A stretch of 64,000 bases of DNA from an uncultured Tenacibaculum sp. (GTDB lineage: Bacteria > Bacteroidota > Bacteroidia > Flavobacteriales > Flavobacteriaceae): positions 248,001-312,000 of the forward strand of contig CANLQH010000002.1 in assembly GCA_947493285.1 (NCBI GenBank), given 5' to 3'. Positions 30,342 to 39,184 of the stretch are shown here, one piece after another. The position numbers and the translations under genes were made by a program. A model generated the notes under the pieces. That model searched no databases. It saw only the letters and a program-made list of their open reading frames with translations, and was not told where the DNA came from. Position 1 is the stretch's first letter. Each line of letters opens with the position of its first letter.

Positions 30342-32396
30342 ATGAGTACACCGAAAAGATATACAATTACAGCTGCATTACCTTATACTAACGGACCTAT
30401 TCATATTGGTCATTTAGCAGGGGTATATGTTCCTGGAGATATTTACGCACGTTATTTACGTCAACGAGGAAAAGATGTAGCTTACATTTGTGGTTCAGAT
30501 GAACACGGAGTTGCAATACCAATGCGTGCAAAAAAAGAAGGTGTTACTCCACAAGATATTATTGATAAATACCACGGAATTATTAAAAAATCTTTTGCTG
30601 ATTTTGGTATTTCTTTTGACAATTACTCGCGTACATCTTCAGAAATTCATCATAAAACTGCATCTGATTTCTTTACCAAGTTATATAATGATGGGGAATT
30701 TATCGAAGAAGTTACCGAACAATTATACGATGCTGAAGCAAACCAATATTTAGCTGATCGTTTTGTAATTGGTACTTGTCCGAAATGTGGAAACGAAGAA
30801 AGTTATGGTGATCAATGTGAAAACTGTGGTACAAGTCATAACGCAACAGATTTAATCAATCCTAAATCGGCAATTACTGGAAATGTTCCAACTTTAAAAG
30901 AAACGAAACACTGGTTTTTACCTTTAGATAAACACGAGGCTTTTTTACGTGAATGGATTGTTGAAGGTCATAAACACGATTGGAAACCTAATGTTTTAGG
31001 TCAATGTAAATCGTGGATTGACGATGGTTTACGTCCTCGCGCAGTAACACGTGATTTAGATTGGGGAATTCCTGTACCTGTTGAAGGAGCAGACGGAAAA
31101 GTATTATACGTTTGGTTCGATGCCCCAATTGGTTATATTTCTGCTACCAAAGAATGGGCAGCTCGTGAAGGTAAAAACTGGGAGGATTACTGGAAAAAAG
31201 ACGACACCAAATTAGTACACTTTATTGGTAAAGATAATATTGTATTTCACTGTTTGATTTTCCCATCAATGTTAAAAGCACATGGTGATTATATTTTGCC
31301 TGATAACGTGCCTGCAAACGAGTTTTTAAATTTAGAAGGAAATAAATTATCTACTTCTAAAAATTGGGCCGTTTGGTTACATGAATATCTAGAAGATTTT
31401 CCTGATCAACAAGATGTATTACGTTATACCTTAACAGCAAATGCACCAGAAAGTAAAGACAACGATTTTACTTGGAAAGATTTTCAAACTAAGAACAATA
31501 GTGAGTTAGTTGCTATTTTCGGAAACTTTATAAACCGTGTGGTTGTTTTAACAAACAAATATTACGACGGACAAGTTCCTGTTGCTGGAGATTTATCAGA
31601 AATTGACGAAGAAACTTTAGAAAGTTTAAAACAATTTCCAGATACAATCGCAAAATCTATTGAGCGCTACCGTTTTAGAGAAGCTTCTCAAGAACTAATG
31701 AATTTAGCGCGTTTAGGTAATAAATATTTAGCGGATGAAGAGCCTTGGAAAGTTATTAAAGTTGATGAAGAGCGTACAAAAACTATCATGAATGTAGCAT
31801 TACAAATCGCAACTGCCTTAGCTGTTTTATCTGAGCCTTTTTTACCGTTTACATCTAGCAAATTAAAATCAATCTTAAATATTGATGCTGATTTATCTTG
31901 GGAAGATGTAACCGAAAAAAATGTTTTAATTTCAGATAATCATCAAATTAATAAAGCTGAATTATTATTCTCTAAAATTGAAGATAAAACGATTGAAACG
32001 CAGTTAGCTAGGTTGGAAGCGACAAAACTAGCAAACGAAGCTGCAAACAAAGTAATCGAACCTCAAAAAGACACAATTCAGTTTGATGACTTTACTAAAT
32101 TAGACATTAGAGTAGGTACTATTTTAGAAGCTGAGAAAGTAGCAAAAACTAAAAAATTATTAAAGCTTACTGTTGATGTAGGTTTAGATAAAAGGACCAT
32201 TGTTTCTGGTATTGCTGAAAGCTTTAAACCAGAAGAAATTATTGGTCAGCAAGTATCAGTAGTTTGTAATTTAGCACCTCGTAAACTAAAAGGTATAGAA
32301 AGTCAAGGAATGATTTTAATGACAGATACTCCTGATGGCAAGTTAGCCTTTGTACAACCTTCTACTGAGGTGAATAACGGAGAGTTTATTTCATAA
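30342..32396 (+). CDS. metG: Methionyl-tRNA synthetase with C-terminal tRNA-binding domain
   Basis: [14 protein letters not shown] (HIGH), [11 protein letters not shown] (KMSKS-like), [18 protein letters not shown] Zn motif. Confidence 0.97.
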   Translation: MSTPKRYTITAALPYTNGPIHIGHLAGVYVPGDIYARYLRQRGKDVAYICGSDEHGVAIPMRAKKEGVTPQDIIDKYHGIIKKSFADFGISFDNYSRTSSEIHHKTASDFFTKLYNDGEFIEEVTEQLYDAEANQYLADRFVIGTCPKCGNEESYGDQCENCGTSHNATDLINPKSAITGNVPTLKETKHWFLPLDKHEAFLREWIVEGHKHDWKPNVLGQCKSWIDDGLRPRAVTRDLDWGIPVPVEGADGKVLYVWFDAPIGYISATKEWAAREGKNWEDYWKKDDTKLVHFIGKDNIVFHCLIFPSMLKAHGDYILPDNVPANEFLNLEGNKLSTSKNWAVWLHEYLEDFPDQQDVLRYTLTANAPESKDNDFTWKDFQTKNNSELVAIFGNFINRVVVLTNKYYDGQVPVAGDLSEIDEETLESLKQFPDTIAKSIERYRFREASQELMNLARLGNKYLADEEPWKVIKVDEERTKTIMNVALQIATALAVLSEPFLPFTSSKLKSILNIDADLSWEDVTEKNVLISDNHQINKAELLFSKIEDKTIETQLARLEATKLANEAANKVIEPQKDTIQFDDFTKLDIRVGTILEAEKVAKTKKLLKLTVDVGLDKRTIVSGIAESFKPEEIIGQQVSVVCNLAPRKLKGIESQGMILMTDTPDGKLAFVQPSTEVNNGEFIS

Positions 32397-32427
32397 TAAT
32401 TCAAAATACAATTTTATATATATTTGC

Positions 32428-32456
32428 AAAAGCTTCACAGAAATGTGAGGCTTTTT
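32428..32456 (+). terminator. metG terminator abutting a promoter-like box
   Basis: AAAAGCTTCACA-GAAA-TGTGAGGCTTTTT. Confidence 0.75.
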
Positions 32457-32468
32457 AAATTAATTATT

Positions 32469-33929
32469 ATGAAAAGAACCTTAACATTTATTGCCATTTG
32501 CTTCATTTTTCCATCCGTTTTCTCACAAGAAAAAATTGCAAGTTTTAAAAACAGTTTAAAAACAAACAATACCAACATTAAGGATGTTATTCCTATTGTA
32601 AACAAAGAAAATGATGAGTTAGCCATGTTTATTGCAGATGCAAAAAAAGTGTATGCTTATAAGCTAAATACTGAATTTAAAGTCACCGATCAATTATCTT
32701 CAGAAACTAAAAAAAGAAAATATAAAGTTCTTTTAGGGAGTTCTATTAACGGAGACAACTATCGAATTTTCTTAACTAACAAAGACAAAAAGAAATACGC
32801 TTCGATTAACTTTTCATTTACCGACAAGAAAACTTCTATGAGCGAGTTTGAATTCCCTCATGATGAAGTATTTATTCAAACCATTGCTCATGAAAACAAT
32901 TTTTACTTATTAGTTGGCTCAACCGTTATAGGAAAATTATACTTATACAGTTTCGATGAGCTAGGAAATCCAAAGAAAAACGAGATTAACTTAAACGGTA
33001 TAATGCTTCTTGATAAAAAAGGGAAGCTTAAAAAGATAACTGACTTACTATTAAAGTCTTTTAATGGGTTTATTACGACCAATAGCTCTTCTATTAAAAA
33101 GTTTGAAAAGGATACTCCAAACTCAATTGAATCCGTATCAGAAACTAAAAAAATGTATGTAAGAGGAAACGATATTGTAATTTCTTTTGATCATAACAAA
33201 AAAATCACGCAAGTAATAACCATCAATATTGACACTAAAGAGTTAACTAAAAAGGAATTTGATAAACCTCTTGTAAACATAAAGTCTGGAAAAAAGAAAA
33301 CAAACTCTTTTATTTATGAAAACAACATTGCACTAGTTGCTGCTAATAAAGAAGTTTTATCAATGTATATTCTAGACTATAACACTGGTAAGTTTATAAA
33401 AGAATATTCTGTTTCAAGAGACGAAAAAATAAATTTTAAAAACTCTCCAATAATACAAAAAGGTGGTTTTTATAATAACCATAGAGAGCTTGAAAAAACG
33501 AAAAAATTCTTGCGAAAAATAACTTCTCAAAAAATTGGAGTTTCTATTATTAAAAATAATAACAACTATCAGTTTACAATAGGTGGTTATGCACAACAAT
33601 CATCAGGAGGTGGAATGATGATGGGAGGATTTGGTGGTATGCCTATGGCTGGTGGTAATTTTGGAGGTACAACGGTATTTTTAAACCCAACGATGCTAGC
33701 GTACAATTCATTTACAAACACAAAATCTACAAGAATTGAATGTTTATTTAATGATAACTTTGAGCATATAAAAGAAGCCAAAGCTCCAGATAATGTTTTT
33801 GATAAAATAAAAAAGGCCCCAACTCCATACCTAGCAGCTGAAACCGTTTTTAGATATAAAGATTACTTTATTAAAGGTGATAACAGTTCATTTGGTAAAA
33901 CGTACACCTTAAAAAAATTCACAAATTAA
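32469..33929 (+). CDS. Hypothetical secreted protein with Gly/Met-rich insert
   Basis: Signal peptide MKRTLTFIAICFIFPSVFSQ; SSGGGMMMGGFGGMPMAGGNFGG; start corrected to 32469. Confidence 0.8.
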   Translation: MKRTLTFIAICFIFPSVFSQEKIASFKNSLKTNNTNIKDVIPIVNKENDELAMFIADAKKVYAYKLNTEFKVTDQLSSETKKRKYKVLLGSSINGDNYRIFLTNKDKKKYASINFSFTDKKTSMSEFEFPHDEVFIQTIAHENNFYLLVGSTVIGKLYLYSFDELGNPKKNEINLNGIMLLDKKGKLKKITDLLLKSFNGFITTNSSSIKKFEKDTPNSIESVSETKKMYVRGNDIVISFDHNKKITQVITINIDTKELTKKEFDKPLVNIKSGKKKTNSFIYENNIALVAANKEVLSMYILDYNTGKFIKEYSVSRDEKINFKNSPIIQKGGFYNNHRELEKTKKFLRKITSQKIGVSIIKNNNNYQFTIGGYAQQSSGGGMMMGGFGGMPMAGGNFGGTTVFLNPTMLAYNSFTNTKSTRIECLFNDNFEHIKEAKAPDNVFDKIKKAPTPYLAAETVFRYKDYFIKGDNSSFGKTYTLKKFTN

Positions 33930-33963
33930 CACTATACTTAAAAAGTGCTATTTATTATATTTG

Positions 33964-33992
33964 AATCCTCACTTTTTAAGTGAGGATTTTTT
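33964..33992 (+). terminator. Terminator hairpin immediately downstream of TATATTTG box, upstream of tex
   Basis: AATCCTCACTT-TTT-AAGTGAGGATTTTTT. Confidence 0.75.
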
Positions 33993-34007
33993 ATTTAAAA
34001 ATATTTT

Positions 34008-36131
34008 ATGCAACTTATTCCCTATATAACTTCTCGTTCTCAAATCTCTGAAAAATCAATTCAAAACACTGTTGAATTATTAAATGAAGATTGTACCATT
34101 CCGTTTATTTCAAGATATAGAAAAGAGAAAACAGGAAACTTGGATGAAACTGAAATCGGGCAAATAGTTCAGTTAAAAGAACAATTTGAAGCCTTAGAAA
34201 AAAGAAAGAAAGCAATTTTAAAAGCTTTAGAAGAACAAGACGTTCTAACTAATGACTTAAAAAAGAAAATAGATAAAACCTACGACCTTACTACTTTAGA
34301 AGATATATATCTTCCGTATAAAAAGAAGCGTAAAACCAAAGCTGAAACTGCTCGCAAAAACGGATTAGAACCTTTAGCTAAAATAATAATGAGCCAGCGT
34401 GTAAACGATTTAGATTACACCGCTTCTAAATATACTTCAAGTGAAATTGAAAACTCAGAAAAAGCATTAGAAGGCGCTCGTTTTATTATTGCAGAATGGA
34501 TTAATGAACGTACAGATATTAGAAATAATATTCGTTATCAATTAGAACGTTTTGCTACGATTTCAACAAAAATAATTAAATCAAAAAAGGAAGATGAAAA
34601 AGCGCAAAAGTTTAAAGACTATTTCGATTGGTCAGAAAATTTGAATCGTATCCCTTCTCACAGATTATTAGCCATTTTAAGAGCAGAAAACGAAGGTTTT
34701 ATTCGTGTGAAAATTGAAATTGATAATGAAAGAGCACTTCAAAAAATAGAAGATCGGATTATTCGATCTCAAAACGAATGTGCTGATCAAATTGAATTAG
34801 CAATTGCAGATGCTTATAAACGATTGTTATATCCTTCGCTCTCAAACGAAGCATTATCAATTGCTAAAGAAAAAGCTGATGAAGCTGCGATTAAAGTTTT
34901 TGCAAAAAACTTACAACAACTTTTATTAGGCGCTCCGTTAGGTGAAAAAAGAATTTTAGCTATAGATCCTGGGTTTAGATCGGGTTGTAAAATAGTTTGT
35001 TTAAATGAGCAAGGAGATTTATTACATAACGAAACAATATTTCCGCATGCTCCTCAAAATAGAGATACCGATGCTATTAAAAAAATTAGCTCTCTTACCG
35101 ATGCTTATAAAATAGAAGCTATTGCAATTGGAAACGGAACAGCATCGAGAGAAACTGAGCAATTAATAAAACGTATTCATTTTAAAAATGAAATTGAAGT
35201 TTTTGTGGTAAGTGAAGCAGGGGCTTCTATTTATTCAGCTTCGAAAATTGCACGTGACGAATTCCCTGATTACGATGTTACTGTTCGTGGCTCGGTTTCT
35301 ATTGGTCGTCGATTAGCAGATCCGTTAGCTGAGTTGGTAAAGATTGATGCAAAATCAATTGGCGTTGGACAATATCAACACGATGTAGATCAATCTAAAT
35401 TAAAAAAATCGTTAGATGCTACTGTAGAGCATTGTGTAAATAAAGTGGGCGTTAATATTAATACTGCAAGTGCTTCTTTATTAAGTTATGTTTCTGGTAT
35501 TGGTCCGAAATTAGCAGAAAATATTGTTACTTATAGAAATGAAAATGGTTCTTTTTCTGATAGAAAAACCATTAAAAAAGTTGCTCGATTAGGCGGAAAA
35601 GCATTTGAACAATCTGCTGGATTTTTACGAATTAAAAATGGTGATAATCCTTTAGATGATTCTGCTGTACATCCTGAACAATATCCGTTAGTAAAAAAAA
35701 TTGCTAAAGATGTAGGTAAAAATATTTCTGATTTAATCGGAAATTCAGCTGAACTAAAACAAATTGATTTAAAGAAATATATTACCGATACTGTTGGGTT
35801 ACCTACTTTAAAAGACATTATTTCTGAATTAGAAAAACCAGGTTTAGATCCAAGAGAAAAAGCGAAAGCTTTTAGTTTTAATCAAAATATTAAATCAATT
35901 ACCGATTTACATGAAGGTCAATTATTACCTGGAATTGTAAACAACATTACCAATTTTGGTTGTTTTGTTGATATCGGAATTAAAGAAAGTGGTTTAGTAC
36001 ACGTCTCTAACTTAGCTAATACATTTGTAAAAGATGTGAATGAACACGTTGCTTTACATCAGCAGGTAATTGTAAAAATTTTGGAAATTGATGTTAACAG
36101 AAAACGCATTCAATTAAGTATGAACCATTAA
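34008..36131 (+). CDS. tex: Tex family RNA-binding transcription accessory protein
   Basis: YRKEKTGNLDE, AIDPGFRSGCK (YqgF-like), HhH, C-terminal S1 domain. Confidence 0.95.
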   Translation: MQLIPYITSRSQISEKSIQNTVELLNEDCTIPFISRYRKEKTGNLDETEIGQIVQLKEQFEALEKRKKAILKALEEQDVLTNDLKKKIDKTYDLTTLEDIYLPYKKKRKTKAETARKNGLEPLAKIIMSQRVNDLDYTASKYTSSEIENSEKALEGARFIIAEWINERTDIRNNIRYQLERFATISTKIIKSKKEDEKAQKFKDYFDWSENLNRIPSHRLLAILRAENEGFIRVKIEIDNERALQKIEDRIIRSQNECADQIELAIADAYKRLLYPSLSNEALSIAKEKADEAAIKVFAKNLQQLLLGAPLGEKRILAIDPGFRSGCKIVCLNEQGDLLHNETIFPHAPQNRDTDAIKKISSLTDAYKIEAIAIGNGTASRETEQLIKRIHFKNEIEVFVVSEAGASIYSASKIARDEFPDYDVTVRGSVSIGRRLADPLAELVKIDAKSIGVGQYQHDVDQSKLKKSLDATVEHCVNKVGVNINTASASLLSYVSGIGPKLAENIVTYRNENGSFSDRKTIKKVARLGGKAFEQSAGFLRIKNGDNPLDDSAVHPEQYPLVKKIAKDVGKNISDLIGNSAELKQIDLKKYITDTVGLPTLKDIISELEKPGLDPREKAKAFSFNQNIKSITDLHEGQLLPGIVNNITNFGCFVDIGIKESGLVHVSNLANTFVKDVNEHVALHQQVIVKILEIDVNRKRIQLSMNH

Positions 36132-36157
36132 AAAACCAGCCGATTTCTCAGCTGGTT
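36128..36157 (-). terminator. Terminator for the minus-strand lipoprotein gene
   Basis: Minus-strand reading AACCAGC..GCTGGTTTTTT. Confidence 0.6.
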
Positions 36158-36189
36158 CATCAAGAGTAAATAAAAACCTTTGAGGGTAA

Positions 36190-37611
36190 TTATTTCTTTG
36201 CTAAAATTAGCATCTGTTCTATTGTTCCACTACTGCTATACGTTTTTAACATTATTTGTGTGTCAGTAATTTCTTTTACACTCCAATCTTCATTAAGCAT
36301 TTCCAAGATATCGTGAGATGGAAATTCTAAAAGTAATTTAGTTGCTCCGTTAAATGATTTCCATTCTCCAGAATCGATTGTTGTTGCTGTCTTTGCCTTT
36401 ACAACTCCTGATGTTTCAAAATAGAAATCGTACGGATTAAATTTTGAAGTTTTATCTTCACCATTATCTAAGTATTTTTCTACAACCCAAACACTGTTTG
36501 CTTCAGTTAATGCATTACTTAAATCATCTCCGTTATTACTTCCTTTATTACAAAGACTTTCAAAACGAAGTTTATCATCTCCTAAAAATAAGCTTACTTC
36601 TATTTCGTCATTTTCATTTTCTATCTCATGTAACGACCAGGTTTTATTAAATTTATCAAAACCATTTACATTTATCGTAATTTTAATATCGTTTGCTTCG
36701 CCTGAAGCTCCCCACTCTCCTTCAAAAACATTACCATTTTTAATAATTTTTAATGAGCCATTTTCTCTAAAATAGAATGTAGCTGTTTCATAATTATCTG
36801 TATAATCTACATTACTAACTTTTAACTTATCAACTTTCCATTCCTCACATTCTGCGAAAAGCTCTTTAAGTTTATTAACCGTACAATCGTCACAATCGTC
36901 ATCATCATAATCATTATCATCATCTTCATCACAATTGTTAATAGCGTTACTTATAATCTCTTTTAATTCTTCTAAATTGTTTATAGTGATAACAGAACCC
37001 TCTGATAATTTCACTTTTATTGGGAAATTAATGGTTACCGCTGAGTACTCTTTTAAGTCTTTTAATAATTTAAATAGTTCTTCATCATTCTCAAGAGTAA
37101 TTGTTAAAATTAAATCGTTGTTTTCATTAAAAACCGATGCTGAAAATGGATATTCAAAATCTAAACATTCTATGTCATCATCTTCTTCATTTTCTCCTTT
37201 ACAATTTTTTACTAATTCTTCTAATTCATCACCAGAGTTAACCGCAACAACAGAGTGATCACTTAAAATAACATTTACAGGATATTTAAGTTCTATAGTA
37301 TCAACATCATCGTCAAACAAATCAAAGATATTCTCAATCTCTTCATAACCTTCTTCATTATTAATAGTTACTTCTGTAGAATTCGCTATAACAGTTACAG
37401 GCAATTTTATACTTAAACAGCTTGCTTTATCTATAATATTATCATGCGAACCATCTCTTAAAACTGCTCTACTCATTAGATTAACTACTGGTGAGTTTTC
37501 TACAAGCGCATTTTCTTTCGGAGGATCTATAATTTGGATTTCTTCTGTTCTACATGAAAAAAGAATCAAAACTGTAGTTAGTAATAATAAAGTGGATTTT
37601 AAAAATTTCAT
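36190..37611 (-). CDS. Acidic lipoprotein with four internal repeats, Asp-rich linker and two lipocalin-like C-terminal regions
   Basis: Lipobox LILFSC; repeats of type xPVxVxxxxxxxTINxEELxxL; CDEDDDNDYDDDDCDDC. Confidence 0.85.
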   Translation of the reverse strand: MKFLKSTLLLLTTVLILFSCRTEEIQIIDPPKENALVENSPVVNLMSRAVLRDGSHDNIIDKASCLSIKLPVTVIANSTEVTINNEEGYEEIENIFDLFDDDVDTIELKYPVNVILSDHSVVAVNSGDELEELVKNCKGENEEDDDIECLDFEYPFSASVFNENNDLILTITLENDEELFKLLKDLKEYSAVTINFPIKVKLSEGSVITINNLEELKEIISNAINNCDEDDDNDYDDDDCDDCTVNKLKELFAECEEWKVDKLKVSNVDYTDNYETATFYFRENGSLKIIKNGNVFEGEWGASGEANDIKITINVNGFDKFNKTWSLHEIENENDEIEVSLFLGDDKLRFESLCNKGSNNGDDLSNALTEANSVWVVEKYLDNGEDKTSKFNPYDFYFETSGVVKAKTATTIDSGEWKSFNGATKLLLEFPSHDILEMLNEDWSVKEITDTQIMLKTYSSSGTIEQMLILAKK

Positions 37612-37714
37612 AATTCTAGTTTTTTGAGTTGGTTTATATACTTAAAACAACTTCATTTTTAAATGTCCCAAAAAAAACTCTATCTTTCAAATGTTTTTTT
37701 AATCCTCCTTTACT

Positions 37715-38239
37715 TTGTCTAAGTCTTTATTTAAAAATATATGTGATAAAAAGCGCTTTTCCGCACTCTACGGAAAGTACGCGCAAGAACTTAGTAACTT
37801 TCTATATTACAAATTCGGAAGCTCTTTAAATCCAAATGACAAAGCGCAAGACGCATTTATTAAACTTTGGGAAAATTGTACTAAAGTTACTCCTGAAAAA
37901 GCTAAATCATATTTATATACTGTTGCCAATAACTTAATGTTAAATGCTGTTAAGCATCAAAAAGTAGTGTTTAAATATCAGGAAGTAAAACCTAAAAATT
38001 ACACAAATGAATCTCCTGAGTTTATTTTACGTAAAAAAGAATTTTTACATCGGTACGAAAAAGCATTGGCTAGTTTAAAAGATGAAGAGCGAGTTGCTTT
38101 TATGCTAAGTAAAATTGATGGAAAAACTCATAAGGAAGTTGCCGAACTTATGGGAGTAACTAAAAAAGTTGCTGAGCATAAAATTTATTCAGCGTTTAAA
38201 AAACTAAAAAATCAACTAGAGGAATTAAATAAAAAATAA
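37715..38239 (+). CDS. ECF RNA polymerase sigma factor
   Basis: AQDAFIKLWEN (region 2) and HKEVAELMGVTKKVAEHKIYSAFKKLK (region 4 HTH). Confidence 0.92.
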   Translation: MSKSLFKNICDKKRFSALYGKYAQELSNFLYYKFGSSLNPNDKAQDAFIKLWENCTKVTPEKAKSYLYTVANNLMLNAVKHQKVVFKYQEVKPKNYTNESPEFILRKKEFLHRYEKALASLKDEERVAFMLSKIDGKTHKEVAELMGVTKKVAEHKIYSAFKKLKNQLEELNKK

Positions 38240-38284
38240 TGGGACAATTTATTAGTAAGTTGTTTTATATATATACAGTGTAAA

Positions 38285-39184
38285 ATGGATAAAAATGAGT
38301 TAATACAGAAATGGCTAAAAGGCGATTTAACGCATGAAGAGCAAATTGCTTTTGATGCCTTAGAAGACGCTCCTTTTTTTAAAGAAATTATTGAAGAGGG
38401 TAAGCGATTTGATGCAAAAGAACACGCAAAAGTAAATTCATTTGAAACTTTAGAAAATCAGTTATCCAATAGAAAGAAAGTAAATTGGACAAAAACAATA
38501 CCAAGAATAGCTGCTGTATTAATTATTAGTTTGGGCCTTTTTTATTTTGTTAATAATCCTTCTTCTAAAACATTTAATACACAATATTCTGAAAACAAAA
38601 CAATAACGCTTCCTGATAATTCAATTGTTAATCTAAATGAATTTTCCAATTTACAGTATCAAACAAAAAAATGGAAAGAAAACAGAAATCTGCAACTTGA
38701 TGGAGAGGCTTTTTTTGATGTTGAAAAAGGAAGTCGATTTAGTGTAAATACAAGTTACGGAACTATAAGTGTTTTAGGAACCGAATTTAATGTTCTATCG
38801 AGAGATAGTATTTTTAAAGTTTCCTGTTATGAAGGGTTAGTACAAGTAACATATAATCAAAAGATTATTAAACTCCCTGCTGGTTCGGAGTTTACTTTAA
38901 GTAACATTTTTGAAGAAAAAACAAACATTTTTTTAGCTACTCCACAATGGCTAGATAACAAAAGTGTATTTGAACGTATTTTACTGAATGATGTTGTTAA
39001 TGAACTTGAAAAACAATATAAAGTTTCTGTAACGACTAGCTTAAAAAATAAAGATGTTTATTTTACGGGAGCATTTTCAAACAACAATTTAGAAAGTGCT
39101 TTAAAAGCAATTACACAACCCTTTAATTTAACCTATAACATTAAGAACAAAACAGAAATAATAATTTCTGATGAGCCAAACTAA
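38285..39184 (+). CDS. FecR family anti-sigma factor
   Basis: Internal TM, YGTISVLGTEFNV FecR motif, C-terminal DUF4974-like VYFTGAFSNNNLESALKAI. Confidence 0.92.
   Translation: MDKNELIQKWLKGDLTHEEQIAFDALEDAPFFKEIIEEGKRFDAKEHAKVNSFETLENQLSNRKKVNWTKTIPRIAAVLIISLGLFYFVNNPSSKTFNTQYSENKTITLPDNSIVNLNEFSNLQYQTKKWKENRNLQLDGEAFFDVEKGSRFSVNTSYGTISVLGTEFNVLSRDSIFKVSCYEGLVQVTYNQKIIKLPAGSEFTLSNIFEEKTNIFLATPQWLDNKSVFERILLNDVVNELEKQYKVSVTTSLKNKDVYFTGAFSNNNLESALKAITQPFNLTYNIKNKTEIIISDEPN

Noticed and set aside
36444-37258. Plus-strand ORFs (36444-36650, 36935-37258) opposite the lipoprotein gene
   Set aside because: Ser/Phe-rich antisense of acidic low-complexity sequence; no family signal.
37629-37829. 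66-aa ORF overlapping the ECF sigma start
   Set aside because: Alternate frame of the sigma factor 5' region; the sigma frame carries recognised regions 2 and 4.
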